Assembly: GCA_045595725.1 (NCBI GenBank)
Contig: JAZOAY010000009.1
Location: forward strand, 1 to 17,847
Origin: SIG575 sp045595725
GTDB taxonomy: Bacteria; Bacillota; Clostridia; Oscillospirales; Acutalibacteraceae
Direction of reading: 5' to 3'
Length of the DNA stretch: 17,847 bases
Shown here: piece by piece, positions 7,691-14,785 of the stretch
How the letters are laid out: every line of letters begins with the position of its first letter
Numbering within the stretch: position 1 is the stretch's first letter
Program-made: the position numbers and the translations under genes
Notes under the pieces: generated by a model
Databases searched by the model: none
What the model was told of the DNA's origin: nothing
The model's input: the letters and a program-made list of their open reading frames with translations, nothing else

Positions 7691-7967
7691 TTAGGCAGAC
7701 GGGAGTGAAACCCATCACGCCTGACAAATGATAATTTCCTGTCTGACTTGTCTCATCACTTGAAATACGGCAGTCTTCCTGCGTTCTTCGAACACGTCAG
7801 AGCAAAAAATTCTCTATTTGGCAGGTCGCAGAGTTTCTGCCGTCGAATTTTTCGTACGGCAAAGTGCGAATTTGCAGGAAAGCTGATGCTTTTCAAAAAT
7901 AAGTACTAAGCCGCACGGAACAAGGCGACGAGCAAAACCGTAATGTATTCGACTCTAGTCTGCCTAA
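7691..7967. repeat. 277-bp non-coding element with 10-bp terminal inverted repeats
   Basis: The ends are perfect inverted copies, TTAGGCAGAC (7691-7700) and GTCTGCCTAA (7958-7967). Inside are many short hairpins on the minus strand, for example GCCGT/ACGGC with an inner CGAA/TTCG, GGCAG/CTGCC, and GAAAAGC/GCTTTC. No ORF of useful length or ribosome binding site covers it. It fills most of the 639-bp gap between pgk and serC. It may be a MITE-like dispersed repeat or a structured RNA closed by its end helix. I do not recognise a named family. Confidence 0.5.
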
Positions 7968-8063
7968 GTAGACAGAAGTTGTTTTAATTTTAACAAAGTC
8001 AACTATTGGTTGATAAAATTCCAAAAAATTCTTAATTTTTTGTGTTTTTTCTCTTTTTTACCA

Positions 8064-8092
8064 TTGACAGTTGACTAAAAGTGGAGTAACAT
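8064..8092 (+). promoter_or_regulatory. Sigma-A promoter of serC-serA
   Basis: TTGACA (8064-8069) is followed after exactly 17 bp by TAACAT (8087-8092), giving a start near 8099 and a leader of about 60 nt. The leader contains a small GTGC/GCAC hairpin at about 8110-8123 and ends in an AGGAGG ribosome binding site at 8147-8152. I see no T-box or known riboswitch. Confidence 0.7.
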
Positions 8093-8159
8093 TAGAGATA
8101 ATTTATTGGTGCTTTTTAGCACATAAATTTTTGGTGTATATTTTTAGGAGGAATTTATC

Positions 8160-9242
8160 ATGGCAAGAGTTTACAATTTTTCAGCAGGACCCTCAATGCT
8201 TCCCGAATCAATTCTCAACCGTGCAGCGGCTGAAATGCTTGATTACGAGGGCAGCGGACAGTCTGTAATGGAAATGTCACACCGTTCAAAGATGTTTGAC
8301 AAAATCGCAAAGGATACAGAAGCTCTCTTCAGAGAAGTTTACAATGTACCCGACAACTACAAAATTCTTTTCCTTCAGGGCGGTGCATCACTTCAGTTTG
8401 CAGCAATCCCCCTGAACCTTATGAACAAAAACAAAAAGGCTGACTACGTCCTTACAGGTCAGTTCTCAACAAAGAGCTACAAAGAAGCAGCAAAGTACGG
8501 TGACGTTGTTGCACTTGCATCTTCAAAAGACGAAAACTTCTCATACATTCCTAAATTCTCAAAAGAAGATGTACGTGAAGATGCAGACTACGTTCACATC
8601 TGCTTCAACAACACAATTTACGGAACAAAATACCCCTATATTCCCGATACAGGTGATATTCCACTTGTTGCAGACGTATCTTCATGCTTCCTTTCAGAGC
8701 CTCTTGATATCAGCAAATTCGGTATGATTTACGGCGGTGCTCAGAAAAACGTTGCTCCCGCAGGTCTTACAATTGTAATCATCCGCGACGACCTCATAGG
8801 CAATGCCCGTCAGGAATGCCCCTCAATTACCGATTATCAGCAGGTGGCAGATGCAGATTCAATGTACAATACACCTCCCTGCTGGAACATCTATATGTGC
8901 AAGCTCATGCTTGAATGGATTAAAACAACAGGCGGCATGGAAGCAATGAAAGAAAGAAATCTCAAAAAAGCTGCAATCCTTTATGATTACATTGACTCGA
9001 CAGATTTCTATATCAATACTGTAAGAAAAGAAGACCGTTCAATGATGAACGTTACTTTTGTAACACCCAGTGAAGAACTTAATGCAAAGTTCGTAACAGA
9101 AGCAGCTGCAGCCGGTTTTGTTAACCTTAAAGGTCACAGATCTGTTGGCGGTATGAGAGCTTCAATCTACAACTCAATGCCCATCGAAGGTGTTGAAAAA
9201 CTTGTTGAATTCATGAAAGAATTCGAAGAAAAGAACAGATGA
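8160..9242 (+). CDS. serC: Phosphoserine aminotransferase
   Basis: Pyridoxal-phosphate enzyme that converts 3-phosphohydroxypyruvate and glutamate to phosphoserine, the second step of serine synthesis. The 360-aa protein starts with the family signature YNFSAGPSMLP. It has the phosphate-binding GGASLQF (74-80), the cofactor region NNTIYGT (150-156) and VADVSSCFLS (170-179), and the PLP lysine Lys196 in YGGAQKN. The C-terminal SVGGMRASIYNSMP motif binds substrate phosphate. AGGAGG lies 7 bases before the ATG. Its TGA overlaps an in-frame ATG of the next ORF, and the two genes form an operon. No serB is seen nearby. Confidence 0.98.
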   Translation: MARVYNFSAGPSMLPESILNRAAAEMLDYEGSGQSVMEMSHRSKMFDKIAKDTEALFREVYNVPDNYKILFLQGGASLQFAAIPLNLMNKNKKADYVLTGQFSTKSYKEAAKYGDVVALASSKDENFSYIPKFSKEDVREDADYVHICFNNTIYGTKYPYIPDTGDIPLVADVSSCFLSEPLDISKFGMIYGGAQKNVAPAGLTIVIIRDDLIGNARQECPSITDYQQVADADSMYNTPPCWNIYMCKLMLEWIKTTGGMEAMKERNLKKAAILYDYIDSTDFYINTVRKEDRSMMNVTFVTPSEELNAKFVTEAAAAGFVNLKGHRSVGGMRASIYNSMPIEGVEKLVEFMKEFEEKNR

Positions 9243-9256
9243 ACGGAGAAAGACCT

Positions 9257-10387
9257 ATGAACAATATTCTCACTTTAAATAAAATCGCAGCATGCGGTAC
9301 AGATAAATTTGACAAAGAAAAATATGTTTGCGGTGATGCAGTAGAAAACCCCATCGCAATCATGGTAAGAAGTGCTTCAATGCACGAAACAGTCCTTGAT
9401 AAAAACACAATTGCAATTGCAAGAGCAGGTGCAGGCACAAACAACATTCCTGTTGAGAAATGTGCAGAAGAAGGCGTATGCGTTTTCAACACTCCCGGTG
9501 CAAACGCAAACGCAGTTAAAGAGCTTGTAATTCTCGGACTTCTTATGGCTTCACGTAAAGTCGGCAATGCTCTTGATTGGTGCAAAACACTCAAAGGAGA
9601 CGGTGACGAAGTAGGCAAGAAAGTTGAAAAAGGCAAATCTGCTTTTACAGGCCCTGAAATTCTCGGCAAAACTCTTGGCGTTATCGGTCTCGGTGCTATC
9701 GGCGCACTTGTTGCAAATGCAGCAAAAGCTCTCGGTATGACAATCGTAGGCTACGATCCCTTCCTTACAGAAGCAGGCAAGAAAAATCTTCCTGAAGACA
9801 TAACAATTTATACAGACCTTAACGACCTTTACAAAGTAAGTGACTATATTTCACTCCATCTCCCCCTCAACGACAACACAAAGAACATGATTAACAAAGA
9901 TACTTTTGCCGTTATGAAAGATGGCGTGAGAATCGTAAACTTTGCACGTGGCGGTCTTGTAAATTCCGAAGACCTTATTGAGGCTCTCGGCACAGGCAAA
10001 GCTGCTGCTTATGTTACAGATTTCCCGTCAGACGAAGTTATCGGTGTTGACGGTGTTACTGCAATCCCCCATCTCGGTGCATCAACTCCCGAAAGCGAAG
10101 ACAACTGTGCTATGATGGCAGCAGACGAACTTATCGCTTACATCGAAAAAGGTGAAATCAAGAATTCAGTTAATCTCCCCAATATGCTCCTTGACGATGT
10201 TAAAGACGCAAGAACATGCATTATCCATAAGGATGATGAAGCTGTTCTCGCTGCAATCAAAAACATTCTCGGTGACGTTAAAACAGCAGCAAAGAAAGGC
10301 TATGCTTACACAGTTGCTGATATTGCGGCTGACGTTGACGCACTGGGCGCAATTGACGGAGTAAAGAGAGTAAGAGTTATTAAATAA
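9257..10387 (+). CDS. serA: D-3-phosphoglycerate dehydrogenase
   Basis: Oxidises 3-phosphoglycerate to 3-phosphohydroxypyruvate, the committed step of serine synthesis. Starting at 9257 it is 376 aa. The NAD-binding Rossmann motif GVIGLGAIG is at 141-149. The catalytic triad of the D-2-hydroxyacid dehydrogenases is visible as Arg231 (NFARGGL), Glu260 and His272 (AIPHLGAST). The last 65 or so residues look like one short ACT-type regulatory domain, so serine feedback is possible, but the long E. coli-type or the large intervening-domain form is absent. The frame is open from 9239 (overlapping serC), but GGAG at 9245-9248 is well placed for the ATG at 9257 and would lie inside the longer version. 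Confidence 0.96.
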   Translation: MNNILTLNKIAACGTDKFDKEKYVCGDAVENPIAIMVRSASMHETVLDKNTIAIARAGAGTNNIPVEKCAEEGVCVFNTPGANANAVKELVILGLLMASRKVGNALDWCKTLKGDGDEVGKKVEKGKSAFTGPEILGKTLGVIGLGAIGALVANAAKALGMTIVGYDPFLTEAGKKNLPEDITIYTDLNDLYKVSDYISLHLPLNDNTKNMINKDTFAVMKDGVRIVNFARGGLVNSEDLIEALGTGKAAAYVTDFPSDEVIGVDGVTAIPHLGASTPESEDNCAMMAADELIAYIEKGEIKNSVNLPNMLLDDVKDARTCIIHKDDEAVLAAIKNILGDVKTAAKKGYAYTVADIAADVDALGAIDGVKRVRVIK

Positions 10388-10432
10388 AATAAGTCAGATT
10401 GTTTTATAATGATCTCCTTATATACACCAAAA

Positions 10433-10476
10433 GAACCCCATGCAACCCTTGGACGAGGTGCATGGGGTTCGGTATT
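10433..10476. terminator. Bidirectional terminator-like hairpin between serA and prmA
   Basis: A perfect 12-bp stem, GAACCCCATGCA (10433-10444) with TGCATGGGGTTC (10459-10470), separates the convergent serA and prmA. It is followed by GGTATTTT on the plus strand and TTTTGG on the minus strand. The U-runs are short, so efficiency is uncertain. Confidence 0.65.
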
Positions 10477-10484
10477 TTAAGTTA

Positions 10485-10541
10485 AAAATCCCCTCCGTCA
10501 CTATGTGACACCTCCCCTTGCATTTTCAAGGGGAGGCACAA
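10485..10541 (+). repeat. Two-hairpin intergenic palindromic repeat, copy 2
   Basis: It begins AAAATCCCCTCCGTCA, forms a short GTCAC/GTGAC hairpin and then the stem CCTCCCCTTG/CAAGGGGAGG (10511-10536) around the loop CATTTT. The head sequence, hairpin order and second-stem core match the copy at 6260-6319, which lies on the other strand. It sits 10 bp after the prmA stop. Confidence 0.8.
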
Positions 10542-10551
10542 GTTGATTTCT

Positions 10552-11475
10552 TTATTTCTTCTTACACTCAAAGCACAACCAGTTGCTTTTTTCATGACGG
10601 GCCACAATTTCAAAACCATATTTTTCAAATGCGTCTGTTACTTCTTTTTCTCTCACATCAATAATACCGCTTGTAATAAAAATACCGTCATCCGCAAGGT
10701 AATCATGTACCTGTGAAGTAAAGAGAATTATAATATCAGCCACAATGTTTGCCACAATAACATCAAACTTACCTGTTACTTTGTCAGCAAGATTCCCGTG
10801 AATTACATTCAGCTTATCCTCACCGAAACCATTCACTTCACCGTTTTCTTTTGCAGTCTTAACTGCAAGTTTATCAATGTCAACGCCTGTTGCATTTTCA
10901 GCACCGAGAAGAAGTGATGCCACAGAAAGAATACCGCTTCCGCAACCAAGGTCAAGGACTGTTTTACCGGGTTCAATATATTTTTCAAGAGTTTCAAGAC
11001 AAAGACGTGTTGTCTCATGAGTACCTGAACCGAAAGCAAGTCCCGGTTCAATGCTGAGAACAGCCCTGCCTTCTGAGTCAATATTTTCTTCCCATAAAGG
11101 ACGTATAAGGAGTTTTTCACCGATTTTCATAGGCTTGAAATATGCCTTCCAGTTATTTTCCCAATCTTCATTACGGCATGATTTTGTGTCAATTTTATGT
11201 TCAATCCCCACAGCGTTATATCTTTCGCTGAGAAATGCCACAGCCTCAAGAGGATTTTCCTCAGGAGAAATATAAACGTGAACAATACCTTTTGTTCTGT
11301 CTTTTTTCAACAAATCCTCGTCGATAAGGTCAATATTTGCAATTTCCCACGTTTCTTCCTCAAGGGTTCTGTAGTCCTCAATATAAATACCGTAAGGCAC
11401 TACCATCTGAGCAATATCCCCTGCCCTGTCAACGTCATTTGCATTAACTTCAATTGAAACTTCTGTCCAATCCAT
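10552..11475 (-). CDS. prmA: Ribosomal protein L11 methyltransferase
   Basis: A SAM-dependent class I methyltransferase that modifies ribosomal protein L11. From MDWTEVSIEV it is 307 aa. It has an N-terminal substrate-recognition domain (1-100), the PrmA signature EPGLAFGSGTHETT at 143-156, the SAM-binding VLDLGCGSGIL at 173-183, the acidic loop GVDID at 197-201, and VANIVAD at 241-247. The frame opens at a TTG at 11493 that overlaps the upstream gene's stop, but GAGGTG is 6 bases before the ATG at 11475, which I prefer. It follows the OB/HD exoribonuclease gene by 10 bp and is likely in the same transcript. Confidence 0.94.
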   Translation of the reverse strand: MDWTEVSIEVNANDVDRAGDIAQMVVPYGIYIEDYRTLEEETWEIANIDLIDEDLLKKDRTKGIVHVYISPEENPLEAVAFLSERYNAVGIEHKIDTKSCRNEDWENNWKAYFKPMKIGEKLLIRPLWEENIDSEGRAVLSIEPGLAFGSGTHETTRLCLETLEKYIEPGKTVLDLGCGSGILSVASLLLGAENATGVDIDKLAVKTAKENGEVNGFGEDKLNVIHGNLADKVTGKFDVIVANIVADIIILFTSQVHDYLADDGIFITSGIIDVREKEVTDAFEKYGFEIVARHEKSNWLCFECKKK

Positions 11476-11485
11476 TATTTTCACC

Positions 11486-12457
11486 TCAATCAAGATTTAC
11501 GTCTGTACTTACTTCACGTCTGCCGTGGTTATAAAGTTTTCTGTTGTCAAGCGCCCATTGTCTTCCTGAAAATTCACCCGGTTTTACATTTGTAAGGGTA
11601 TCGTTGAACTCGTAAATTGTAGCATCAAGTGTGTCAAGCTGAGAAAGAACTTCCGCTTCCACAAAAAGAGGTCTGACCGCTGCACCGTATTCGGGAATTC
11701 CGTGATGAGAAATGAGCATGTGTTCAAGAAGAATTGCAGTATCTTTTGAAACGCCAAGTTCTTTTGCGGTTTCTTCAACAATCATTGCACCTTTTACAAG
11801 GTGTCCAACAAGCGTACCTTCAACGCTGTAACCGGTTGCCATACCTGTTGGCGAAACTTCAAATTCATCACTTATTGCAATATCGTGAAGAATTGCACCG
11901 CCAAGAAGAAGACTTCTGTCAAGAGAAGGATAAATTCTGCACACATTTTCGGCCATTCTGATAATTGAAAGTGTGTGGTAAAGAAGGCCGCCTCTCATTG
12001 CATGATGAAGTTTGAATGCAGCAGGCCAGTATGTGATTTTATCTTCATACTTCTTAAGAACAGCTGTTACAAGACTTTTGATTTCATTATCTTCAAGAGT
12101 TTCAAGAATGTTGTATATGCTTGAGAGCATTTCTTCTCCCGTATAATTTGCGCTGGGAACAAAATCCTCTATTCTCACTCCGTCAGCCTCTGTACATTCA
12201 CGTATCCTTTCAACTCTGAACTGAACATCACCGTTGTATTCGTTCATTCTTCCTCTGACTTTAATAAGCATGTTTGCCTGAAAATGACTGTGCATGTTTT
12301 CTTTGTAATCCCAGAACTTTGCCACAATCTCACCGCTTGAATCAGAAAGTACGAGGTCGAGATAAGTAAGACCCTTTGCTGTAGTTTTCTTTTCAAGAGA
12401 TTTTATCAGACAATATCCTTCAAGAATATCGGGCGTAGGTGTGTTAACGAAATTCAT
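11486..12457 (-). CDS. OB-fold and HD-domain 3'-5' exoribonuclease, YhaM type
   Basis: Resembles the Gram-positive YhaM/Cbf1 exoribonucleases (about 314 aa; here 323). The N-terminal 100 residues form an OB-fold nucleic-acid-binding domain (YLDLVLSDSSGEIVAKFWD, then IKVRGRMNEYNGDVQF). From about 140 there is an HD phosphohydrolase domain with the metal ligands HH at 151-152, His161, HD at 191-192, His219, HH at 251-252 and Asp275. The frame starts with a GTG at 12472, but a GAGG site 9 bases before the ATG at 12457 favours the shorter protein. A promoter lies about 36 bp upstream. It is followed closely by prmA. RNA turnover is the likely role; the precise substrate is inference. Confidence 0.87.
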   Translation of the reverse strand: MNFVNTPTPDILEGYCLIKSLEKKTTAKGLTYLDLVLSDSSGEIVAKFWDYKENMHSHFQANMLIKVRGRMNEYNGDVQFRVERIRECTEADGVRIEDFVPSANYTGEEMLSSIYNILETLEDNEIKSLVTAVLKKYEDKITYWPAAFKLHHAMRGGLLYHTLSIIRMAENVCRIYPSLDRSLLLGGAILHDIAISDEFEVSPTGMATGYSVEGTLVGHLVKGAMIVEETAKELGVSKDTAILLEHMLISHHGIPEYGAAVRPLFVEAEVLSQLDTLDATIYEFNDTLTNVKPGEFSGRQWALDNRKLYNHGRREVSTDVNLD

Positions 12458-12492
12458 CCATTTATTCCTCACTTTTAAATAGTTTACATTTT

Positions 12493-12521
12493 ATTATACA
12501 ATATTTCACCGCATTTTACAA
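12493..12521 (-). promoter_or_regulatory. Sigma-A promoter of the YhaM-like gene
   Basis: The minus strand has TTGTAA (12516-12521), 17 bp, then a perfect TATAAT (12493-12498), with a start near 12486 and a leader of about 29 nt. It is back to back with the tRNA promoter 34 bp away. Confidence 0.7.
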
Positions 12522-12554
12522 TAAAACATTGTACAAAATTTCTCAAATTTACTA

Positions 12555-12583
12555 TTGACAAAACGAATTTGATACTGTATAAT
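12555..12583 (+). promoter_or_regulatory. Consensus sigma-A promoter of tRNA-Pro
   Basis: A perfect TTGACA (12555-12560), a 17-bp spacer and a perfect TATAAT (12578-12583) put the start near 12590, about 25 bp before the mature tRNA end. A match of this quality is typical of stable RNA genes. Confidence 0.92.
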
Positions 12584-12614
12584 GTATAAGTCGTCAGAGA
12601 TGACTGACAAAAAT

Positions 12615-12690
12615 CCGGGTGTGGCGCAGCTGGTAGCGCGCTTGACTGGGGGTCAAGAGGCCGTGAGTTCAAGTCTCGCCACTCGGACCA
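12615..12690 (+). tRNA. tRNA-Pro (anticodon GGG)
   Basis: The 76-nt cloverleaf is complete. The acceptor stem CCGGGTG/CACTCGG has one G-U pair, the discriminator is A and CCA is encoded. The D stem is GCGC/GCGC, and the anticodon stem CTTGA/TCAAG holds the loop CTGGGGG with anticodon GGG at 12648-12650. The T loop is TTCAAGT. It reads CCC/CCU proline codons. The tyrosine integrase gene downstream points towards it, so its 3' end is the probable attachment site of the neighbouring element. The gene remains intact after insertion, as is usual for tRNA-targeting elements. Confidence 0.96.
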
Positions 12691-12701
12691 TCTGAAAGAG
12701 T

Positions 12702-12739
12702 CTGAAAACGTTGATTTATCAAGGTTTTCAGGCTTTTTT
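12702..12739 (+). terminator. Terminator after tRNA-Pro
   Basis: The stem CTGAAAAC (12702-12709) with GTTTTCAG (12724-12731) is followed by GCTTTTTTG. It begins 12 bp after the tRNA CCA. If the attachment core lies in the tRNA, this terminator belongs to the element and was brought in with it. Confidence 0.8.
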
Positions 12740-12741
12740 GT

Positions 12742-12809
12742 TTTGCCCAAAAATGCCCGTGGGTTTGATTTGGGTTTTATTGGGTAAAACCAGGCAAAAA
12801 CAGGGCAAA
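12742..12809. promoter_or_regulatory. Phased repeats beside attL, candidate integrase arm sites
   Basis: Three related units (TGGGTTT at 12760, TGGGTTT at 12771, TGGGTAA at 12781) are spaced 11 and 10 bp, one helical turn. They are flanked by the inverted repeat TTTGCCC (12742-12748) and GGGCAAA (12803-12809). The block lies 50-120 bp from the tRNA end, where tyrosine integrases bind arm-type sites. The function is inferred from position and phasing only. Confidence 0.45.
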
Positions 12810-12811
12810 GC

Positions 12812-12860
12812 AGTAAAAAGGCATTGCAGGAGTTTCGTTTCCCGCAATGCCTTTCTTTTT
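12812..12860. terminator. Bidirectional terminator downstream of the integrase gene
   Basis: A perfect 11-bp stem, AAAGGCATTGC (12817-12827) and GCAATGCCTTT (12844-12854), is followed by T-rich tracts on both strands (CTTTTT on plus, CTTTTTACTG on minus). It lies 27 bp past the integrase stop and insulates the tRNA gene from integrase transcription. Confidence 0.82.
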
Positions 12861-12886
12861 GCTCAGAAAACTTTTTCTGAACAGAA

Positions 12887-14095
12887 TTATTCTTTGTCAC
12901 CGAATCCGGGAATAGTAATGAAATTACTTACGGCATCCGCACACGCAGACTGTGAATCCCCAAACTCGTGAGAATAAACATTAAGCGTTGTTGTGATTTT
13001 GCTGTGACCGAGTGCCGCAGAAACGGAAGCTACGTCACAACCGCTTTTAATAAGTACAGAGGCTGCAAAATGTCTGCAACAATGAGTTGTAAGAAATCTT
13101 ATATTATTCTTTTTGCAGAACTTTTCAAACCAGTTTCTCGGTGTACTTGTCCCCATGGGAAGTCCGTTCCACTGTGTAAACAATCTGTCGTTTTCAATCC
13201 AGAGGTCACCCAATGAGGCTTTATACTCATCCTGTTCCTCTTTATACATCTTCAGTATTCCCATAATATTGTCATTAACGCGAACCGTTCTTCTGGACTT
13301 TACTGTTTTGGGATTCGACGCATATATACCTTTTTCGTTGGAATAAAGGGAAGCTCTTGTAACCTTGATTGTATTTTCTTCAAAATTGATATCCTTCCAT
13401 TCCAGGCCTAACAATTCCCCTCTTCTGAAGCCACAGAAGAAAGCAAGAATGTGAAACACCAGATATCTGAGAGGTTCTTTGACCATAAGATTGAAAATAT
13501 TCTGAACTTCCTCAATTGTATAAGTTTCTCTTTCTTTAGACTCTTTATGTACGATTTCAATACCGTCAGCACAAGGATTTTCTTTTACATACTGATATTT
13601 TTTAGCAAATTTGAAGACACCGTTAAGAACAGTGATACAGTTTTTCTGAGTCTTTTCTGACAGACCTTTTTCAGCACCGATTTTATTGATACATTCCTGT
13701 ATATCTTTAAGCCTTATCTGACTTATAGGTTTATGTCCAAGTTCTGCCACAAACAGATCTCTGCAGTTTTGGTATCTTTTCAAGGTGCCGTGAGCCCACA
13801 CGCCTGAAATTTCTTTCTGTCTGAACCATTCTTCGCAGACCTCTGAAAATTTAATTGTTTTATTGATTACATAATGACCGTTTGAAATATCATTTTTCAT
13901 AGAAACAATAATGCTGAACAATTCATCTTCAATCTGTTTTTTAGTCATACACATAGGAGGTGTCCAGGTTTCTCTTACGATATTCTGTGTGCCGTCAGCA
14001 TTGTAGCCGTTGGGGATGGAAATGCGATATGAATTGCCACGCAATTCAACGTATTTAAGAGTGATTTCGGGGAGTTCTTTTTTAATATTAGACAT
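12887..14095 (-). CDS. int: Tyrosine recombinase/integrase of the element
   Basis: Catalyses integration and excision at the tRNA-Pro site. The 402-aa protein has an N-terminal arm-binding region (about 1-75), a SAM-like core-binding domain (about 80-175) and a C-terminal catalytic domain. The active-site residues are all present: Arg224 in CGFRRGELLGLEW, Lys263 in NPKTVKSRR, His338 and Arg341 in TTHCCRHFAA, His364 in LGHSKITTT, and the nucleophile Tyr374 in LNVYSHEF. AAAGGAA lies upstream of the ATG. It is the last gene of the leftward module and ends about 200 bp from the tRNA, the usual orientation for Clostridia ICE/IME integrases. It seems functional. Confidence 0.96.
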   Translation of the reverse strand: MSNIKKELPEITLKYVELRGNSYRISIPNGYNADGTQNIVRETWTPPMCMTKKQIEDELFSIIVSMKNDISNGHYVINKTIKFSEVCEEWFRQKEISGVWAHGTLKRYQNCRDLFVAELGHKPISQIRLKDIQECINKIGAEKGLSEKTQKNCITVLNGVFKFAKKYQYVKENPCADGIEIVHKESKERETYTIEEVQNIFNLMVKEPLRYLVFHILAFFCGFRRGELLGLEWKDINFEENTIKVTRASLYSNEKGIYASNPKTVKSRRTVRVNDNIMGILKMYKEEQDEYKASLGDLWIENDRLFTQWNGLPMGTSTPRNWFEKFCKKNNIRFLTTHCCRHFAASVLIKSGCDVASVSAALGHSKITTTLNVYSHEFGDSQSACADAVSNFITIPGFGDKE

Positions 14096-14143
14096 TGTAA
14101 AAATTCCTTTCGTTATTTAGTATAGATATAATTATTGTAGGTT

Positions 14144-14167
14144 GTCGGCAGAGAAATGTCTGCCGAC
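14144..14167. promoter_or_regulatory. Hairpin between the excisionase-like gene and int
   Basis: A perfect 9-bp inverted repeat, GTCGGCAGA (14144-14152) and TCTGCCGAC (14159-14167), has a 6-base loop and lies 30 bp after the excisionase stop. No U-run follows on the minus strand, so it is not a clear terminator. It could be an operator, a recombination directionality site or an mRNA stability element. Confidence 0.5.
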
Positions 14168-14196
14168 AGACCTTGTGTGATAGCATTGTGAATAGA

Positions 14197-14400
14197 TTAT
14201 CCGGCAAGATACTCGTTCACTTTTTCAAGATCAACGAGGTATTTGCTACCGACTTTTTTATAGTCGATAAGATTCTGCTTGACCATGCATCTTAGTGCAT
14301 GTTCAGTGAAATCTGTATCGGGGTCCATTTGCTTTATTTCAGCAATGGCCTTAGCAATAGTTCTCATTTTCGGAACTTTGTTAGCATTTGAAATATTCAT
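14197..14400 (-). CDS. Excisionase-like helix-turn-helix protein
   Basis: A 67-aa protein with a single winged HTH-like domain: the first helix MRTIAKAIAEIK, the recognition segment FTEHALRCMVKQNLI, the wing YKKVGSKYLVDL, and the last helix EKVNEYL. This pattern matches the small DNA-binding proteins that precede integrase genes in Clostridia and act as recombination directionality factors. The GGAGAAAAGG site lies directly before the ATG. It is 101 bp upstream of int and on the same strand. The directionality role is inferred from family pattern and position. Confidence 0.75.
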   Translation of the reverse strand: MNISNANKVPKMRTIAKAIAEIKQMDPDTDFTEHALRCMVKQNLIDYKKVGSKYLVDLEKVNEYLAG

Positions 14401-14437
14401 CGAGCCTTTTCTCCTTTCTATAGATTTTTTATAAGCA

Positions 14438-14530
14438 CGGTTTCAGCATTTTATTTTCATCTGTATAATTTAATGTTACTGTATCTGCAATGGCAGACAC
14501 AGTGTAATTTGCCATTGCTTACTGAAACCG
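14438..14530. repeat. 93-bp nested inverted repeat before the excisionase-like gene
   Basis: The outer arms are CGGTTTCAG (14438-14446) and CTGAAACCG (14522-14530). An inner pair is GCAATGGCA (14487-14495) and TGCCATTGC (14510-14518), whose loop contains ACACAGTGT. All arms are perfect 9-bp matches. On the minus strand a 28-codon ORF (14429-14515) begins inside the inner stem but lacks a ribosome binding site. The element could be a replication or transfer origin, or an RNA leader controlling the excisionase. Confidence 0.6.
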
Positions 14531-14542
14531 ATTTATGTAAAA

Positions 14543-14785
14543 TTATTTTCCCGAAGGCTTTTTGCCTTTACTTTTATTACGTTTCTTTTTGCTTTTCATA
14601 GCAGGTTTTACACAATAATAGTGTCTGCAAGTCTTCTTAACAGGTGACCAGATATCATACATATCACAATGAATGGTACCTGCTGCTCTTGTACCGTATC
14701 TGCAGCGTTCACAATTGCACGGAATAGCTTCAGCCTTCGGCATTTTAAAACTTGCATTCATGGATACACCATATTTACCTCTCAT
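14543..14785 (-). CDS. Cys-rich small protein of unknown function
   Basis: An 80-aa protein I do not recognise. It has six cysteines: Cys23, Cys25 and Cys28 in PCNCERC, then Cys40, Cys53 and Cys58. A strongly basic tail runs from residue 62 on (mostly Lys, Arg and Ser). This suggests a zinc-bound nucleic-acid-binding protein, but that is inference. The ATG at 14785 follows an AAGGGGGG site by 7 bases. A 24-aa ORF (14775-14849) overlaps its start in another frame, so translation may be coupled. It sits between rep and the excisionase-like gene, a place where mobile elements often carry small accessory regulators. Confidence 0.65.
   Translation of the reverse strand: MRGKYGVSMNASFKMPKAEAIPCNCERCRYGTRAAGTIHCDMYDIWSPVKKTCRHYYCVKPAMKSKKKRNKSKGKKPSGK

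Noticed and set aside
8093..8159. Possible riboswitch or T-box in the serC leader
   Set aside because: Only about 60 nt long with one 4-bp hairpin. No T-box sequence or known aptamer core is visible.
12484..12900. 138-codon minus-strand ORF containing SEWRDLNSRPLDPQSS
   Set aside because: It runs antisense through the tRNA-Pro gene. This peptide is a well-known artefact of translating tRNA genes, and there is no supporting start site.
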